A DNA stretch of 64,000 nucleotides from Candidatus Avelusimicrobium luingense (GTDB taxonomy: Bacteria > Elusimicrobiota > Elusimicrobia > Elusimicrobiales > Elusimicrobiaceae), in the NCBI GenBank assembly GCA_900315845.1, contig OOHK01000003.1, forward strand, positions 146,904 through 210,903, written 5' to 3'. Shown in pieces: positions 25,063-32,499 of the stretch; within the stretch, counting starts at the first letter, position 1; every line of letters begins with the position of its first letter. The notes under the pieces are model-generated. The model was not told the DNA's origin, made no database searches, and was given only the letters and a program-made list of their open reading frames with translations. The translations under genes were made by a program, and so were the position numbers.

Positions 25063-26262
25063 ATGAAAAAAGTAATGAGTGTAGTGCTGATGCTGTTGTC
25101 AGTTGGTGCGGTAGCGCAGGAATTGAAATTGCCATACTATAACGCTCGCCCGCAAGCGGCTGATTTTTCGGGACTATGCAAGCAATTTTCCCCCGACGGA
25201 CAACCCGCTAAAGTGGTTCCTCCGGCGGAATTGGATGTCCGTTCATGTGATATTTCTTCGTGGAATTTGACAGAGTATACCGCACAAGAGTTGTCTGATG
25301 TCATTTCATTTGACAGCAAAACTAAATTTCCGAAAAAGAAAAAACTGCCTAAAGGTTTTTCTCCTAAAAAGATTTTAGCCAACGGGAAAAATCCCGGATT
25401 AAATCTGCGCGCGTTGCACAAACAGGGTATTACGGGAAAGGGTGTTTCCATAGCAATTATTGACCAAAATCTTTTACTTAATCACAAAGATTATGCCGCA
25501 AATGTGGTCTTTTATGAAGAAGACCCGTTTTGGAGTCACATAGAAGAGGCAAGTATGCATGCACCGGCGGTTGTATCTATTGCGGCGGGCAAGGAAATAG
25601 GTGTTGCTCCGTCTGCCCGTGTGTTTGTGTTTGCCCCATCCTTTGGCGAAACGACGAAAGAGCAATATGACGCCCGCCCGACGGCACAGGTGTTACGTCG
25701 CGTGGCCGAAGTAAATTCTCAACTTCCGGCAGAGAAAAAAATCCGCGTCGTTTCCATTTCGCGCGGGTTTAGTCCGGACGATTTGGGCGCGGAAGAATTT
25801 GAAGCCGCCAAAAGTGCGTTAGAAAAAGACGGCGTAGCCGTTTTTACCACAAATGATGTGTTTACGTTAAGCCGAAATCATACCTTAGATAACCCGGACA
25901 GGGTGGCTGATTATTGCCGTACGGCGTATTGGTTCGATGAAAATGACGTTGGATTTTTGTCAGCCGATATGCAAGACGTGATTGTGCCGACTGATTTTCG
26001 TGTGATTGCTTCTCCGACGGGGAAAAACGATTATGTGCATTACACTAACGGCGGTTTGTCGTGGGCGGTGCCGTATGTGGCCGGGTTGTATGCGCTAGGG
26101 GTGCAAGTGTATCCACAACTGACCAAAGAGATATTTATGCAAGCGGCGCATGAAACAGTCTCAGTGCGAAATTGCAAGTTGCAAGGCAAACCGTTTTCGG
26201 TGCCGCTAGTCAATCCTTCGGCGTTACTTAACAGATTGCAAGCATTACATACCGATAAGTAA
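25063..26262 (+). CDS. Exported subtilisin-like (S8) serine protease
   Basis: Protein of 399 residues with a signal peptide (about 1-18, ending in AVAQ), a propeptide-like region to about residue 120, and a subtilase domain. The triad is in place: Asp134 in IAIIDQN, His166 in MHAPAVVSIAAG and Ser333 in GGLSWAVPYVAGL. The Asp-His spacing of 32 residues equals that of subtilisin. The motifs around the triad are divergent, though: HGTHVA is replaced by HAPAVV and GTSMATP by GLSWAVP. It may be active with unusual specificity. The substrate is unknown. Weak ribosome site (GGAAATAAC). Confidence 0.78.
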   Translation: MKKVMSVVLMLLSVGAVAQELKLPYYNARPQAADFSGLCKQFSPDGQPAKVVPPAELDVRSCDISSWNLTEYTAQELSDVISFDSKTKFPKKKKLPKGFSPKKILANGKNPGLNLRALHKQGITGKGVSIAIIDQNLLLNHKDYAANVVFYEEDPFWSHIEEASMHAPAVVSIAAGKEIGVAPSARVFVFAPSFGETTKEQYDARPTAQVLRRVAEVNSQLPAEKKIRVVSISRGFSPDDLGAEEFEAAKSALEKDGVAVFTTNDVFTLSRNHTLDNPDRVADYCRTAYWFDENDVGFLSADMQDVIVPTDFRVIASPTGKNDYVHYTNGGLSWAVPYVAGLYALGVQVYPQLTKEIFMQAAHETVSVRNCKLQGKPFSVPLVNPSALLNRLQALHTDK

Positions 26263-26282
26263 TAGGAATACTTTATTCCATA

Positions 26283-26314
26283 AAAAACCCCCGGATAAAT
26301 TCCGGGGTTTTTTT
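26283..26314. terminator. Bidirectional terminator
   Basis: A CCCCCGGA arm pairs with TCCGGGG, with one unpaired C, flanked by A-tract and T-tract. It lies between the subtilisin-like gene and the convergent pilin gene and can serve both. Confidence 0.85.
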
Positions 26315-26327
26315 GTTACAAAAGGGT

Positions 26328-26846
26328 TTAATTACCGTATGTAATTCTATATTCTTCCCCAACCAGTTCCGCGCCGACATTTTCGCAAATGTTTGCGGCG
26401 GCTCCCGTGCCGGCAACGCAAGTGATGTATTTAAGTTCTCCGGCTTGGTTGACGGCCGTTAAGGTGTATGGTTCGGGCCCGTTGCGTACAATGTCAATAT
26501 AAACGGTAGCAGCAGTAGCGGACGTGCAGTTGGCCCATCCGGTGGTGCCGGATACGCGTAAAATCGGTTCTCCAAAGTAAGTGGGGCGGGTAAAGTTCCC
26601 GGTAGAGGCGCCGGCTATTACAAACCGTCCATTGGTGGCATTAGCCGCTCCGCTGCAACGATACGTATTTCCGTTCATTACATAACGTGCGTTAAGCACT
26701 TCGCTGGCGGCTTTCAAATTGTTAATCCCTTCCATGGAACGTCCATGTTCCATAGCCGCATAATACTTCGGTAATGCTACTGTAACTAAAATACCTACTA
26801 TGACCATTACAATCAGTAATTCAACAAGTGTAAAACCTTTTTTCAT
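26328..26846 (-). CDS. Orphan type IV pilin-like protein
   Basis: Pilin-like protein of 172 residues. The leader is MKKG, then FTLVELLIVMVIVGILVTVA with Glu at mature position 5, then the helix PKYYAAMEHGRSMEGINNLK. The globular part is glycine-, alanine- and threonine-rich with four cysteines. Its N-terminus differs from the other pilins in the window (LVELLIVMVIVGILV rather than [15 protein letters not shown]), so it may belong to a separate subgroup. The ATG is preceded by GAGGAATT. No pilus assembly genes lie nearby. Confidence 0.85.
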   Translation of the reverse strand: MKKGFTLVELLIVMVIVGILVTVALPKYYAAMEHGRSMEGINNLKAASEVLNARYVMNGNTYRCSGAANATNGRFVIAGASTGNFTRPTYFGEPILRVSGTTGWANCTSATAATVYIDIVRNGPEPYTLTAVNQAGELKYITCVAGTGAAANICENVGAELVGEEYRITYGN

Positions 26847-26866
26847 AATTCCTCCACTAGGTTTAT

Positions 26867-26872
26867 TATAAT
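26867..26872. promoter_or_regulatory. Shared palindromic -10 element, divergent
   Basis: TATTATAATA is its own reverse complement and offers TATAAT to both strands: toward the MFS gene on plus, where the ATG follows after 7 bases, and toward the pilin gene on minus, where a ribosome site lies between. The plus transcript would be leaderless or nearly so. Confidence 0.5.
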
Positions 26873-26879
26873 AAAATAA

Positions 26880-28055
26880 ATGGGTATGCGGCGAATTTTT
26901 TGGATCTTGTTTTTACTGAACCTGTTCAACTATATGGACAGGCAAGTTTTGTATGCCGTTTTTCCGTTGCTGCAACTTGATTTGCATTTAGCCGATTGGC
27001 AACTGGGCACGCTGGCTTCCGTATTTATGGTGGTGTATATGTGTTATGCACCGGTGATGGGGGTGTTGGCAGATCGCTTTTCCCGCACGCGGTTAATTGG
27101 AATAAGCGCACTTATTTGGAGTGTGGCTACTTTATTAAGCGGAGCCGCTAAAAATTTTTCGCACTTGTTGTTTGCACGCGGGCTGACCGGTGTAGGCGAG
27201 GGTGGTTTTACAACGATTGCCCAACCTTTTCTAGCGGAGCACGCCCCGAAAGAAAAACACGCTTTGTTACTGGCGCTATTTGGTCTTGCGTTGCCGCTTG
27301 GCAGTGCCTTAGGGTATGGACTTGGCGGCGTGATCGGGCAGACGTGGGGGTGGCGGATGGCCTTTATCGGACTGGGTGTGCCGGGAATATTGTTGGGGTT
27401 ATGTGCCTTCTTCTTACCGGATAAAGGCCGCGCATTACCAGAAAAACCTCGCCCGTCTTTAGCCGAATATACACAACTGTTGCATCATAAACCGTTTTTG
27501 TTTGTGTGTTTAATTCAAACGGCGGTAACATTTTTGATGGGAGGATGTTCGGCTTGGGTGCCTACGTATTTTGTGCGTTACTTGCATGTGAACGCGGCGC
27601 AAGCGGGAGTATGGTTTGGAATTTTAGTTATTATGTGTGGCGCTTTAGGTACGCTAGTGGGGGGAAAGTGGGCCGAAAAACGGCTTGCCCATTCGGCGCG
27701 TGCATATTATGAAGTAATGTTTATTAGTTTGGCGGGTTGTATTGTTCCGTTGTGGTTAGGTTTGCAAAGTGCACATGTTGCTACCGCGCTTGCGTGGTTT
27801 GGCCTTACTATCTTTTTCTTATTTTTGCCGACGGGTGCAATTGCCGCGGCACTGGTGGCTACTTCTCCCGTTTCGGTACGCGCCACCGCCTTTGCGCTTA
27901 ATTTACTTATTATTCATTTGTTGGGGGATGCTCTTTCTCCCGTGCTTATTGGTATATTGTCCGGCGTATGGAGTTTGAAAGTGGCCATTGCCTTGTGTTC
28001 GTTGGTAGTTTTCCCCGGACTTGTTTTGTGCCATTATATAGGCCGTCAAAAATAA
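26880..28055 (+). CDS. MFS transporter, spinster-like
   Basis: Major facilitator superfamily transporter of 391 residues with about twelve membrane segments. The first helix has NLFNYMDRQVLYAVFPLLQ, typical of the spinster/hexuronate-like branch. The A-motif loop between helices 2 and 3 is GVLADRFSRTRLI, and GLTGVGEGGFTTIAQPFLAE marks helix 4. The substrate cannot be inferred. There is no Shine-Dalgarno before ATG 26880; ATG 26886 is an alternative, and the -10 element sits so close that a leaderless transcript is likely. Confidence 0.85.
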   Translation: MGMRRIFWILFLLNLFNYMDRQVLYAVFPLLQLDLHLADWQLGTLASVFMVVYMCYAPVMGVLADRFSRTRLIGISALIWSVATLLSGAAKNFSHLLFARGLTGVGEGGFTTIAQPFLAEHAPKEKHALLLALFGLALPLGSALGYGLGGVIGQTWGWRMAFIGLGVPGILLGLCAFFLPDKGRALPEKPRPSLAEYTQLLHHKPFLFVCLIQTAVTFLMGGCSAWVPTYFVRYLHVNAAQAGVWFGILVIMCGALGTLVGGKWAEKRLAHSARAYYEVMFISLAGCIVPLWLGLQSAHVATALAWFGLTIFFLFLPTGAIAAALVATSPVSVRATAFALNLLIIHLLGDALSPVLIGILSGVWSLKVAIALCSLVVFPGLVLCHYIGRQK

Positions 28056-28068
28056 TCCACTTTGTCGG

Positions 28069-28098
28069 TTGCGCCCGTAGTCCTAAAAGACATATACT
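28069..28098 (+). promoter_or_regulatory. Possible promoter of the oxidoreductase operon
   Basis: TTGCGC (28069-28074) and TATACT (28093-28098) with an 18-base spacer. The transcript would begin near 28105 and open with a short hairpin, AGCCGG (28106-28111) with CCGGCT (28122-28127), just before the AGGAG ribosome site at 28131. Confidence 0.45.
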
Positions 28099-28139
28099 AT
28101 ATATAAGCCGGTTTTTTGTCCCCGGCTAACAGGAGACTT

Positions 28140-28346
28140 ATGCCTAGAATAGAAGTGGACGCCAACCGCTGCAAAGCGTGTTATTTGTGCGTAAGTGTGT
28201 GCCCCAAAAAATGTTTGGGTCCGTCTAAAACAATCAGCAAAAAAGGATATTTTCCGGCCGAAATGATTCACCCGGAAAATTGTATCGGCTGTGCGATGTG
28301 CTACCGCATGTGTCCGGACATTGCCATTACGGTAATCAAAGAATAA
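28140..28346 (+). CDS. 2-oxoacid:ferredoxin oxidoreductase, ferredoxin-like delta subunit
   Basis: Small protein of 68 residues with two [4Fe-4S] clusters, bound by CKACYLCVSVCP and CIGCAMCYRMCP. It carries electrons from the TPP-containing catalytic subunit to soluble ferredoxin. I start at ATG 28140, which follows AGGAG by four bases; the frame opens 24 bases earlier at a GTG/ATG-like codon inside the leader hairpin. It is the first gene of the four-gene operon delta-alpha-beta-gamma, an order common for 2-oxoglutarate (KorDABC) and branched-chain (Vor) enzymes. Confidence 0.9.
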   Translation: MPRIEVDANRCKACYLCVSVCPKKCLGPSKTISKKGYFPAEMIHPENCIGCAMCYRMCPDIAITVIKE

Positions 28347-28361
28347 TTTTGAGGTTTTTAT

Positions 28362-29525
28362 ATGACAGAAAAAGCATTACGAAAAGGCAACGAAGCACTC
28401 GCTGAAGGTGCTATTCGCGCCGGGGTGCGTTTCTTTGCGGGATACCCGATCACGCCGCAAAACGAAGTGCCGGAATATATGTCTGCCCATATGGCAGATA
28501 ACGGCGGCGCATTTGTGCAAGCCGAAAGCGAAGTGGCCGCTATCAATATGGTCTATGGGGCTGCCGCTACCGGTACGCGCAGTATGACTTCTTCTTCATC
28601 GCCGGGAGTGAGTTTGAAACAAGAAGGTATCACCTATTTAGCCAGTGCCGATTTGCCGTGTTTGATTGTCAACGTAATGCGCGGCGGGCCGGGTTTAGGC
28701 AGTATTTCCGGTGCGCAAGGCGATTATTTTCAAGCCACGCGCGGCGGCGGTAACGGCGATTATCACGTTATTGTACTTGCACCCAACTCCGTAGAAGAAT
28801 TGGGCAATTTCCCTAAACTCGCGTTTGATTTGGCGGAAAAATATCGCATGCCTTGTATGATTTTAGCCGACGGCATTTTGGGGCAGATGATGGAAAGCAT
28901 GTCGTTTAATTTTGAACCGGTGGATCCTAACAAACTCGGTAAATTTGACTGGGCCGTAGATATCAACAAACAAGGCCGCGGCAAAAGCAAAGTGTTTTCC
29001 TACAAAGGCGATAATTTAATTGCCGATGTTATCGAACGTGCCAAACGCTACGGACTCATTGAAAAAACCGAAGCGCGCTTTGAAGAACGCAATACGGAAG
29101 ATTGTGATATTTTGCTCGTAGCGTACGGGCTTTCTTCCCGCGCGTGTTTAGAAGCCGTCAATATGGCTAAAGCGCACGGAGTAAAAGTGGGCCTTTTCCG
29201 CCCAATCACCTTGTGGCCGTTCCCGTCTAAACGGTTAGCCGAACTGGCCAAAAAAGCCAAAGGAATTGTGGTCGTGGAGCAAAGTTTAGGCCAATTGGTG
29301 CAAGATGTAAAATTAGCCGTAGGCGATCGTGTGCCGGTGGGACTTAATGCGTATCCCGCAGGCGGACAACCGGACGGCGAAAAGATTTTAACGGCAGCCC
29401 GCTCGCTCTTAACAGGCAAAAAAGAAGGGCTGTTTGATTTACAGGAACACGCTACTAACTTTACTTACAACTGTCAGCGTGATACGTCGTTAGGAATGCA
29501 AGGCGACGCCAAAGGAGGCAAATAA
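28362..29525 (+). CDS. 2-oxoacid:ferredoxin oxidoreductase alpha subunit
   Basis: Alpha subunit of 387 residues (KorA/VorB type). It holds the pyrimidine-binding and transketolase C-terminal-like domains of the thiamine enzyme. Landmarks: FFAGYPITPQNEVPEYM (about residues 24-40), FVQAESEVAAINMVYGAAATG, TSSSSPGVSLKQEGITYL, and MRGGPGLGSISGAQGDYFQA near 105-125. Its relatives convert 2-oxoglutarate or branched-chain 2-oxoacids and CoA to acyl-CoA, CO2 and reduced ferredoxin, or run in reverse. The sequence alone does not decide the substrate. Confidence 0.92.
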   Translation: MTEKALRKGNEALAEGAIRAGVRFFAGYPITPQNEVPEYMSAHMADNGGAFVQAESEVAAINMVYGAAATGTRSMTSSSSPGVSLKQEGITYLASADLPCLIVNVMRGGPGLGSISGAQGDYFQATRGGGNGDYHVIVLAPNSVEELGNFPKLAFDLAEKYRMPCMILADGILGQMMESMSFNFEPVDPNKLGKFDWAVDINKQGRGKSKVFSYKGDNLIADVIERAKRYGLIEKTEARFEERNTEDCDILLVAYGLSSRACLEAVNMAKAHGVKVGLFRPITLWPFPSKRLAELAKKAKGIVVVEQSLGQLVQDVKLAVGDRVPVGLNAYPAGGQPDGEKILTAARSLLTGKKEGLFDLQEHATNFTYNCQRDTSLGMQGDAKGGK

Positions 29526-29527
29526 GT

Positions 29528-30271
29528 ATGACGATTATTGCCCAAAAACCGAAAAGTTTAACAGATGTGCCTATGCACTATTGCCCCGGTTGCGGCCACG
29601 GTATCGTGCACCGCTTGATGGGGGAAACCTTTGATGAACTCGGTATTGCAGACCGCGTGATTGGGATTGCTCCGGTAGGTTGCGCGGTGTTTGCCGATGA
29701 CTATTTCAAATGTGATACGGTGCAAGGGGCGCACGGGCGCGGCCCGGCCATTGCTACGGGTGTCAAACGCTCTAAACCCGGTGCGATTGTGTTTTCGTAT
29801 CAGGGCGACGGCGATCTGGCTTCTATCGGCATGGCGGAAATTGTGCACGCGGCTGTTCGCAGTGAAAACATCACCGTTATTTTTATCAATAACGCCATTT
29901 ACGGTATGACGGGCGGGCAGATGGCCCCCACCACACTGGTCGGACAAGTAGCCACGACGGCCCCCAAAGGGCGCGATCCGAAGTTACAAGGCTGGCCAAT
30001 CAATATGTGCGAAATGCTGGCGCAAATTACCGGCAGTAAGTTTTTGGCGCGTGTGGCGGTGGACTCTCCGCAAAATGTTATCAAAGCCAAACAGGCCATT
30101 AAAAAAGCGTTTGAAAATCAAGTCAATAATGTTGGGTTTTCTATGGTGGAAGTGTTAAGCCAATGCCCGACCAACTGGCATGCCAGCGTGCCGCAAGCGC
30201 TTGAATTTGTGCGCACTAAAATGATGCCGCAATATCCGCTGGGTATTTTTAAGGACGAGGGGGCGAACTAA
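29528..30271 (+). CDS. 2-oxoacid:ferredoxin oxidoreductase beta subunit
   Basis: Beta subunit of 247 residues that binds thiamine pyrophosphate. The TPP/Mg motif is YQGDGDLASIGMAEIVHAA (about residues 94-112), completed by INNAIYGMTGGQMAPTT (about 120-136). An N-terminal CPGCGHG supplies cysteines near the start, and a Cys lies in GIAPVGCAVFADDYF. Length fits KorB/VorA. It follows the alpha gene by two bases and overlaps the gamma gene by one. Confidence 0.93.
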   Translation: MTIIAQKPKSLTDVPMHYCPGCGHGIVHRLMGETFDELGIADRVIGIAPVGCAVFADDYFKCDTVQGAHGRGPAIATGVKRSKPGAIVFSYQGDGDLASIGMAEIVHAAVRSENITVIFINNAIYGMTGGQMAPTTLVGQVATTAPKGRDPKLQGWPINMCEMLAQITGSKFLARVAVDSPQNVIKAKQAIKKAFENQVNNVGFSMVEVLSQCPTNWHASVPQALEFVRTKMMPQYPLGIFKDEGAN

Positions 30272-30807
30272 TGTATCAAGGTATTCGTATAGCCGGATTT
30301 GGCGGGCAGGGCGTTGTTTCCGCCGGAATTTTACTCGCTCAAGCGGGCGTAGAAGATAAAAAGAACGCCAGTTGGTTGCCTTCCTACGGGCCGGAAATGC
30401 GCGGCGGTACGGCTAACTGTTCCGTCGTGGTAACAGATGGCGAAGTATATACGCCGATTGTTTCCGTCCCCGATACGGTAATTGTAATGAACGAGCCGAG
30501 TTTGCCCAAATTTGAGCCGCTGCTCAAAAAAGGCGGACTACTTATTTTGAACAGTTCGCTCGTTAATTCCCGCCCGACGCGCAAAGACATTACCGTGGTT
30601 TGTGTGCCGTGTAACGAGATCGCCAAACAAGTCGGTATGGACCGAATTGCCAACTTGGTGGCTTTAGGTGCGTTTGTCAAACTAACGGGTGCCGTTACTT
30701 TAGATAGCGTGGCCGACGCCATGAAAAAAGTATATAAACGTGCAAAACCGGAAATGTTGGAACTTAATAAAAAAGCCTTACAAGCCGGCTTTGACGCGGT
30801 GAAATAA
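30271..30807 (+). CDS. 2-oxoacid:ferredoxin oxidoreductase gamma subunit
   Basis: Gamma subunit of 178 residues. Signatures are IRIAGFGGQGVVSAGILLAQA at the start, SWLPSYGPEMRGGTANCSVV (about 31-50) and VPCNEIAKQVGMDRIANLVALGAF (about 110-133). In this family it closes over the CoA-binding side of the active site. Last gene of the operon, followed by a hairpin at 30825-30854. Confidence 0.93.
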   Translation: MYQGIRIAGFGGQGVVSAGILLAQAGVEDKKNASWLPSYGPEMRGGTANCSVVVTDGEVYTPIVSVPDTVIVMNEPSLPKFEPLLKKGGLLILNSSLVNSRPTRKDITVVCVPCNEIAKQVGMDRIANLVALGAFVKLTGAVTLDSVADAMKKVYKRAKPEMLELNKKALQAGFDAVK

Positions 30808-30824
30808 AACGAAGTTGATTTTGC

Positions 30825-30854
30825 CAAACGGCAGAGATTTTTTTCTGCCGTTTG
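30825..30854. terminator. Hairpin after the oxidoreductase operon
   Basis: CAAACGGCAGA (30825-30835) pairs with TCTGCCGTTTG (30844-30854). The T-run is in the loop rather than after the stem, so termination strength is doubtful. Its right arm overlaps the -35 region of the tRNA-Phe promoter. Confidence 0.5.
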
Positions 30855-30880
30855 CGTGTGAAGTAAAAATTTAGTATTAT
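30852..30880 (+). promoter_or_regulatory. Promoter of tRNA-Phe
   Basis: TTGCGT (30852-30857) and TATTAT (30875-30880) with a 17-base spacer, 11 bases before the mature tRNA 5' end. Confidence 0.6.
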
Positions 30881-30891
30881 ATATAAGTAAT

Positions 30892-30963
30892 GCCGAGGTA
30901 GCTCAGTGGTAGAGCACTGGTCTGAAAAACCAGGTGTCGACAGTTCGATCCTGTCCCTCGGCA
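30892..30963 (+). tRNA. tRNA-Phe (anticodon GAA)
   Basis: Complete 72-base cloverleaf. The acceptor stem is GCCGAGG with CCTCGGC, the D stem GCTC/GAGC, the anticodon stem CTGGT/ACCAG around loop CTGAAAA (anticodon GAA), and the T arm GACAG-TTCGATC-CTGTC. Discriminator base A. CCA is not encoded. A T-rich run follows the gene. Confidence 0.96.
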
Positions 30964-31056
30964 TTTCTTTTTTGTCTAATTTGCCGCATTTCGTTGTTGT
31001 TTGTCGGCTTGAATATCTCGGTGCTATCGCGCCGCTTTGCGCGGTACGCTTTATTG

Positions 31057-31089
31057 AAAAACACCCCGCTTATACAGCGGGGTGTTTTT
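31057..31089. terminator. Bidirectional terminator before pilin stop
   Basis: AAAAACACCCCGCT (31057-31070) pairs perfectly with AGCGGGGTGTTTTT (31076-31089) around a 5-base loop. It ends the minus-strand pilin transcript and any plus-strand transcript from the tRNA side. Confidence 0.9.
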
Positions 31090-31606
31090 ATCTAACCGTA
31101 TATACTCTGCAAGGGACTGACGAGCCACCGTTAGGGTTGCAAGTGGTGGTAGTTTTGAACGAGCCTGTGTTGTTGCAAACCTTATCAAATCTGGAACCCG
31201 CTTCGTTAGTCAGACTTACGCAATACGCATGGTCTTCCCACCCGCTTCTGCTACTGTGAATATAGTACACGGTATAGGCGTTGTTCAAACGGGCGGTGTC
31301 AAAACAGATTACTTCTTGTTGAGCGGCTAATCGACACGTGCCCCAGTCAAAAGTGGCTGTATTCCCGGAAATACTGGTAGCGGGGATATCCACAGATAAT
31401 GCCTCGAAATCAGTCGTATATTCTCCGTTAGCCAAATAATATACTTCGTTGGCTTGTGCTAAGGCATTTGTAATGGCCATTAAATTAGAAAAACGACTTT
31501 TGTCCACCGCTTTTTGGTATTGCGGTAAAGCCACTGCCGCTAAAATACCGATAATGAGTACCACCACTAATAATTCAATGAGCGTAAATGCTTGTACGTT
31601 TTTCAT
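31088..31606 (-). CDS. Orphan type IV pilin-like protein
   Basis: Pilin-like protein of 172 residues. Leader MKNVQA, then [20 protein letters not shown] with Glu5, then PQYQKAVDKSRFSNLMAIT. The globular domain has cysteines in GTCRLA, VICFD, AYCVS, KVCNN and TTCNP, and a YYLANGEYTTDFEAL stretch also seen in the pilin at 9893. The start at 31606 follows AAGGAG; the longer in-frame start at 31639 is unsupported. A TATAAT lies upstream on the minus strand. Confidence 0.87.
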   Translation of the reverse strand: MKNVQAFTLIELLVVVLIIGILAAVALPQYQKAVDKSRFSNLMAITNALAQANEVYYLANGEYTTDFEALSVDIPATSISGNTATFDWGTCRLAAQQEVICFDTARLNNAYTVYYIHSSRSGWEDHAYCVSLTNEAGSRFDKVCNNTGSFKTTTTCNPNGGSSVPCRVYTVR

Positions 31607-31666
31607 AAAACTCCTTTTCGTTTGTACGGCTAAGAACATTATATCTTTTATTTGTAAAGATAAAAA

Positions 31667-32125
31667 TTACTTGTTGCGGTTTTGTCGTAAGGCTTCAAAT
31701 AAAACAATCGCCGCGGAAGAAGATAAATTAAGCGAGCGTACCGGGCCTGTCATCGGAATAGTAAATAAACGGTGTGCGTAGCGCGTATAAAAATCTTTCG
31801 GTAATCCGCACGATTCCGCACCAAAAATCAAATAACCGTCTGCAGGAAATTGTGCATCCCAATACGATTTTTTACCTTTGGTAGATAGAAAGAACATTTT
31901 ATCTTCCGTCGGTTTTTCTTCCGCTAAAAAATCTTCCCACGTATTATGTCGTTTATAATCTAAATTGGGCCAATAATCTAACCCCGAGCGGCGAATTTCT
32001 TTAGAAGCGATGATGAAACCAAGTTTGCCGACAAGGTGCAACCGCGTACCGGTGGCTACACAAGAGCGGCCGATATTACCGGTATTAAAAGGAATTTCGG
32101 GGTTAATGAGTACGATATTTAACAT
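31667..32125 (-). CDS. trmL: tRNA (cytidine/uridine-2'-O-)-methyltransferase TrmL
   Basis: SPOUT methyltransferase of 152 residues that methylates the ribose at wobble position 34 of certain tRNA-Leu species. The N-terminal LNIVLINPEIPFNTGNIGRSC is the TrmL hallmark. The C-terminal knot motifs are LIFGAESCGLP (about 100-110) and IPMTGPVRSLNLSSSAAIVLFEA. Length matches TrmL. I start at 32125, where the protein begins as in the family; an in-frame ATG at 32161 would add twelve unsupported residues. No ribosome site is visible, and the structured gap lies just upstream. Confidence 0.92.
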   Translation of the reverse strand: MLNIVLINPEIPFNTGNIGRSCVATGTRLHLVGKLGFIIASKEIRRSGLDYWPNLDYKRHNTWEDFLAEEKPTEDKMFFLSTKGKKSYWDAQFPADGYLIFGAESCGLPKDFYTRYAHRLFTIPMTGPVRSLNLSSSAAIVLFEALRQNRNK

Positions 32126-32499
32126 AATAATAACTGTTGGTATCTTATGCTTTACGCACAATGCACAAAATTAGTTCATTTTGTGCATTGTTGCTTTTTA
32201 GGATAAACAATTTTCCAAATTTGGACTATTTTGCGGTCTCGCGGCCTTGACGTAACTGCCATTACGCCTAGCGGCCGCCTACATCCCGCAAACTAGACTC
32301 AAATTTGAAAAATCATATAATCTTCCGCTTTGACTCGTCTTGGGGGAAGTGGGCTGTTTTAACAGTTCCCGGGTAAGTTTTCAGTTTTGGGATAGATAGC
32401 CGCCGTAAGTTGGCGCGTAGCGTACAAAGAAAAGTACGTAAGAGCCAAGTCGGCGGCTAGATGCTCAAAAATGAAAACCGTTACTTTGCATCTATTACG
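32126..32499. other. 374-base structured non-coding gap
   Basis: The longest gene-free stretch in the window, between trmL and the glucan phosphorylase gene. It holds a perfect 14-base hairpin (32158-32171 with 32178-32191) and two long imperfect foldbacks. The first spans about 32210-32309: outer arms share CAAATTTG and TTTGCGG, with an inner GCGGCC/GGCCGC and CGTAA/TTACG. The second spans about 32378-32478: outer arms share GTTTTCA and TAGCCGCC, with an inner GTAC/GTAC near the tip. A TATAAT occurs at 32316-32321 on plus. I see no ORF of note. It could be a non-coding RNA, a small non-autonomous repeat, or a REP-like element. Confidence 0.55.
32158..32191 (+). terminator. Perfect 14-base hairpin followed by T-run
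   Basis: ACAATGCACAAAAT pairs with ATTTTGTGCATTGT around the loop TAGTTC, and TGCTTTTTA follows on plus. It looks like a terminator for a plus-strand transcript, but no plus-strand gene precedes it here, because both flanking genes are minus. Confidence 0.5.

Noticed and set aside
29558..29947. 129-codon open frame on minus inside the oxidoreductase beta gene
   Set aside because: It is a shadow of the TPP-binding subunit, whose motifs are intact on plus.
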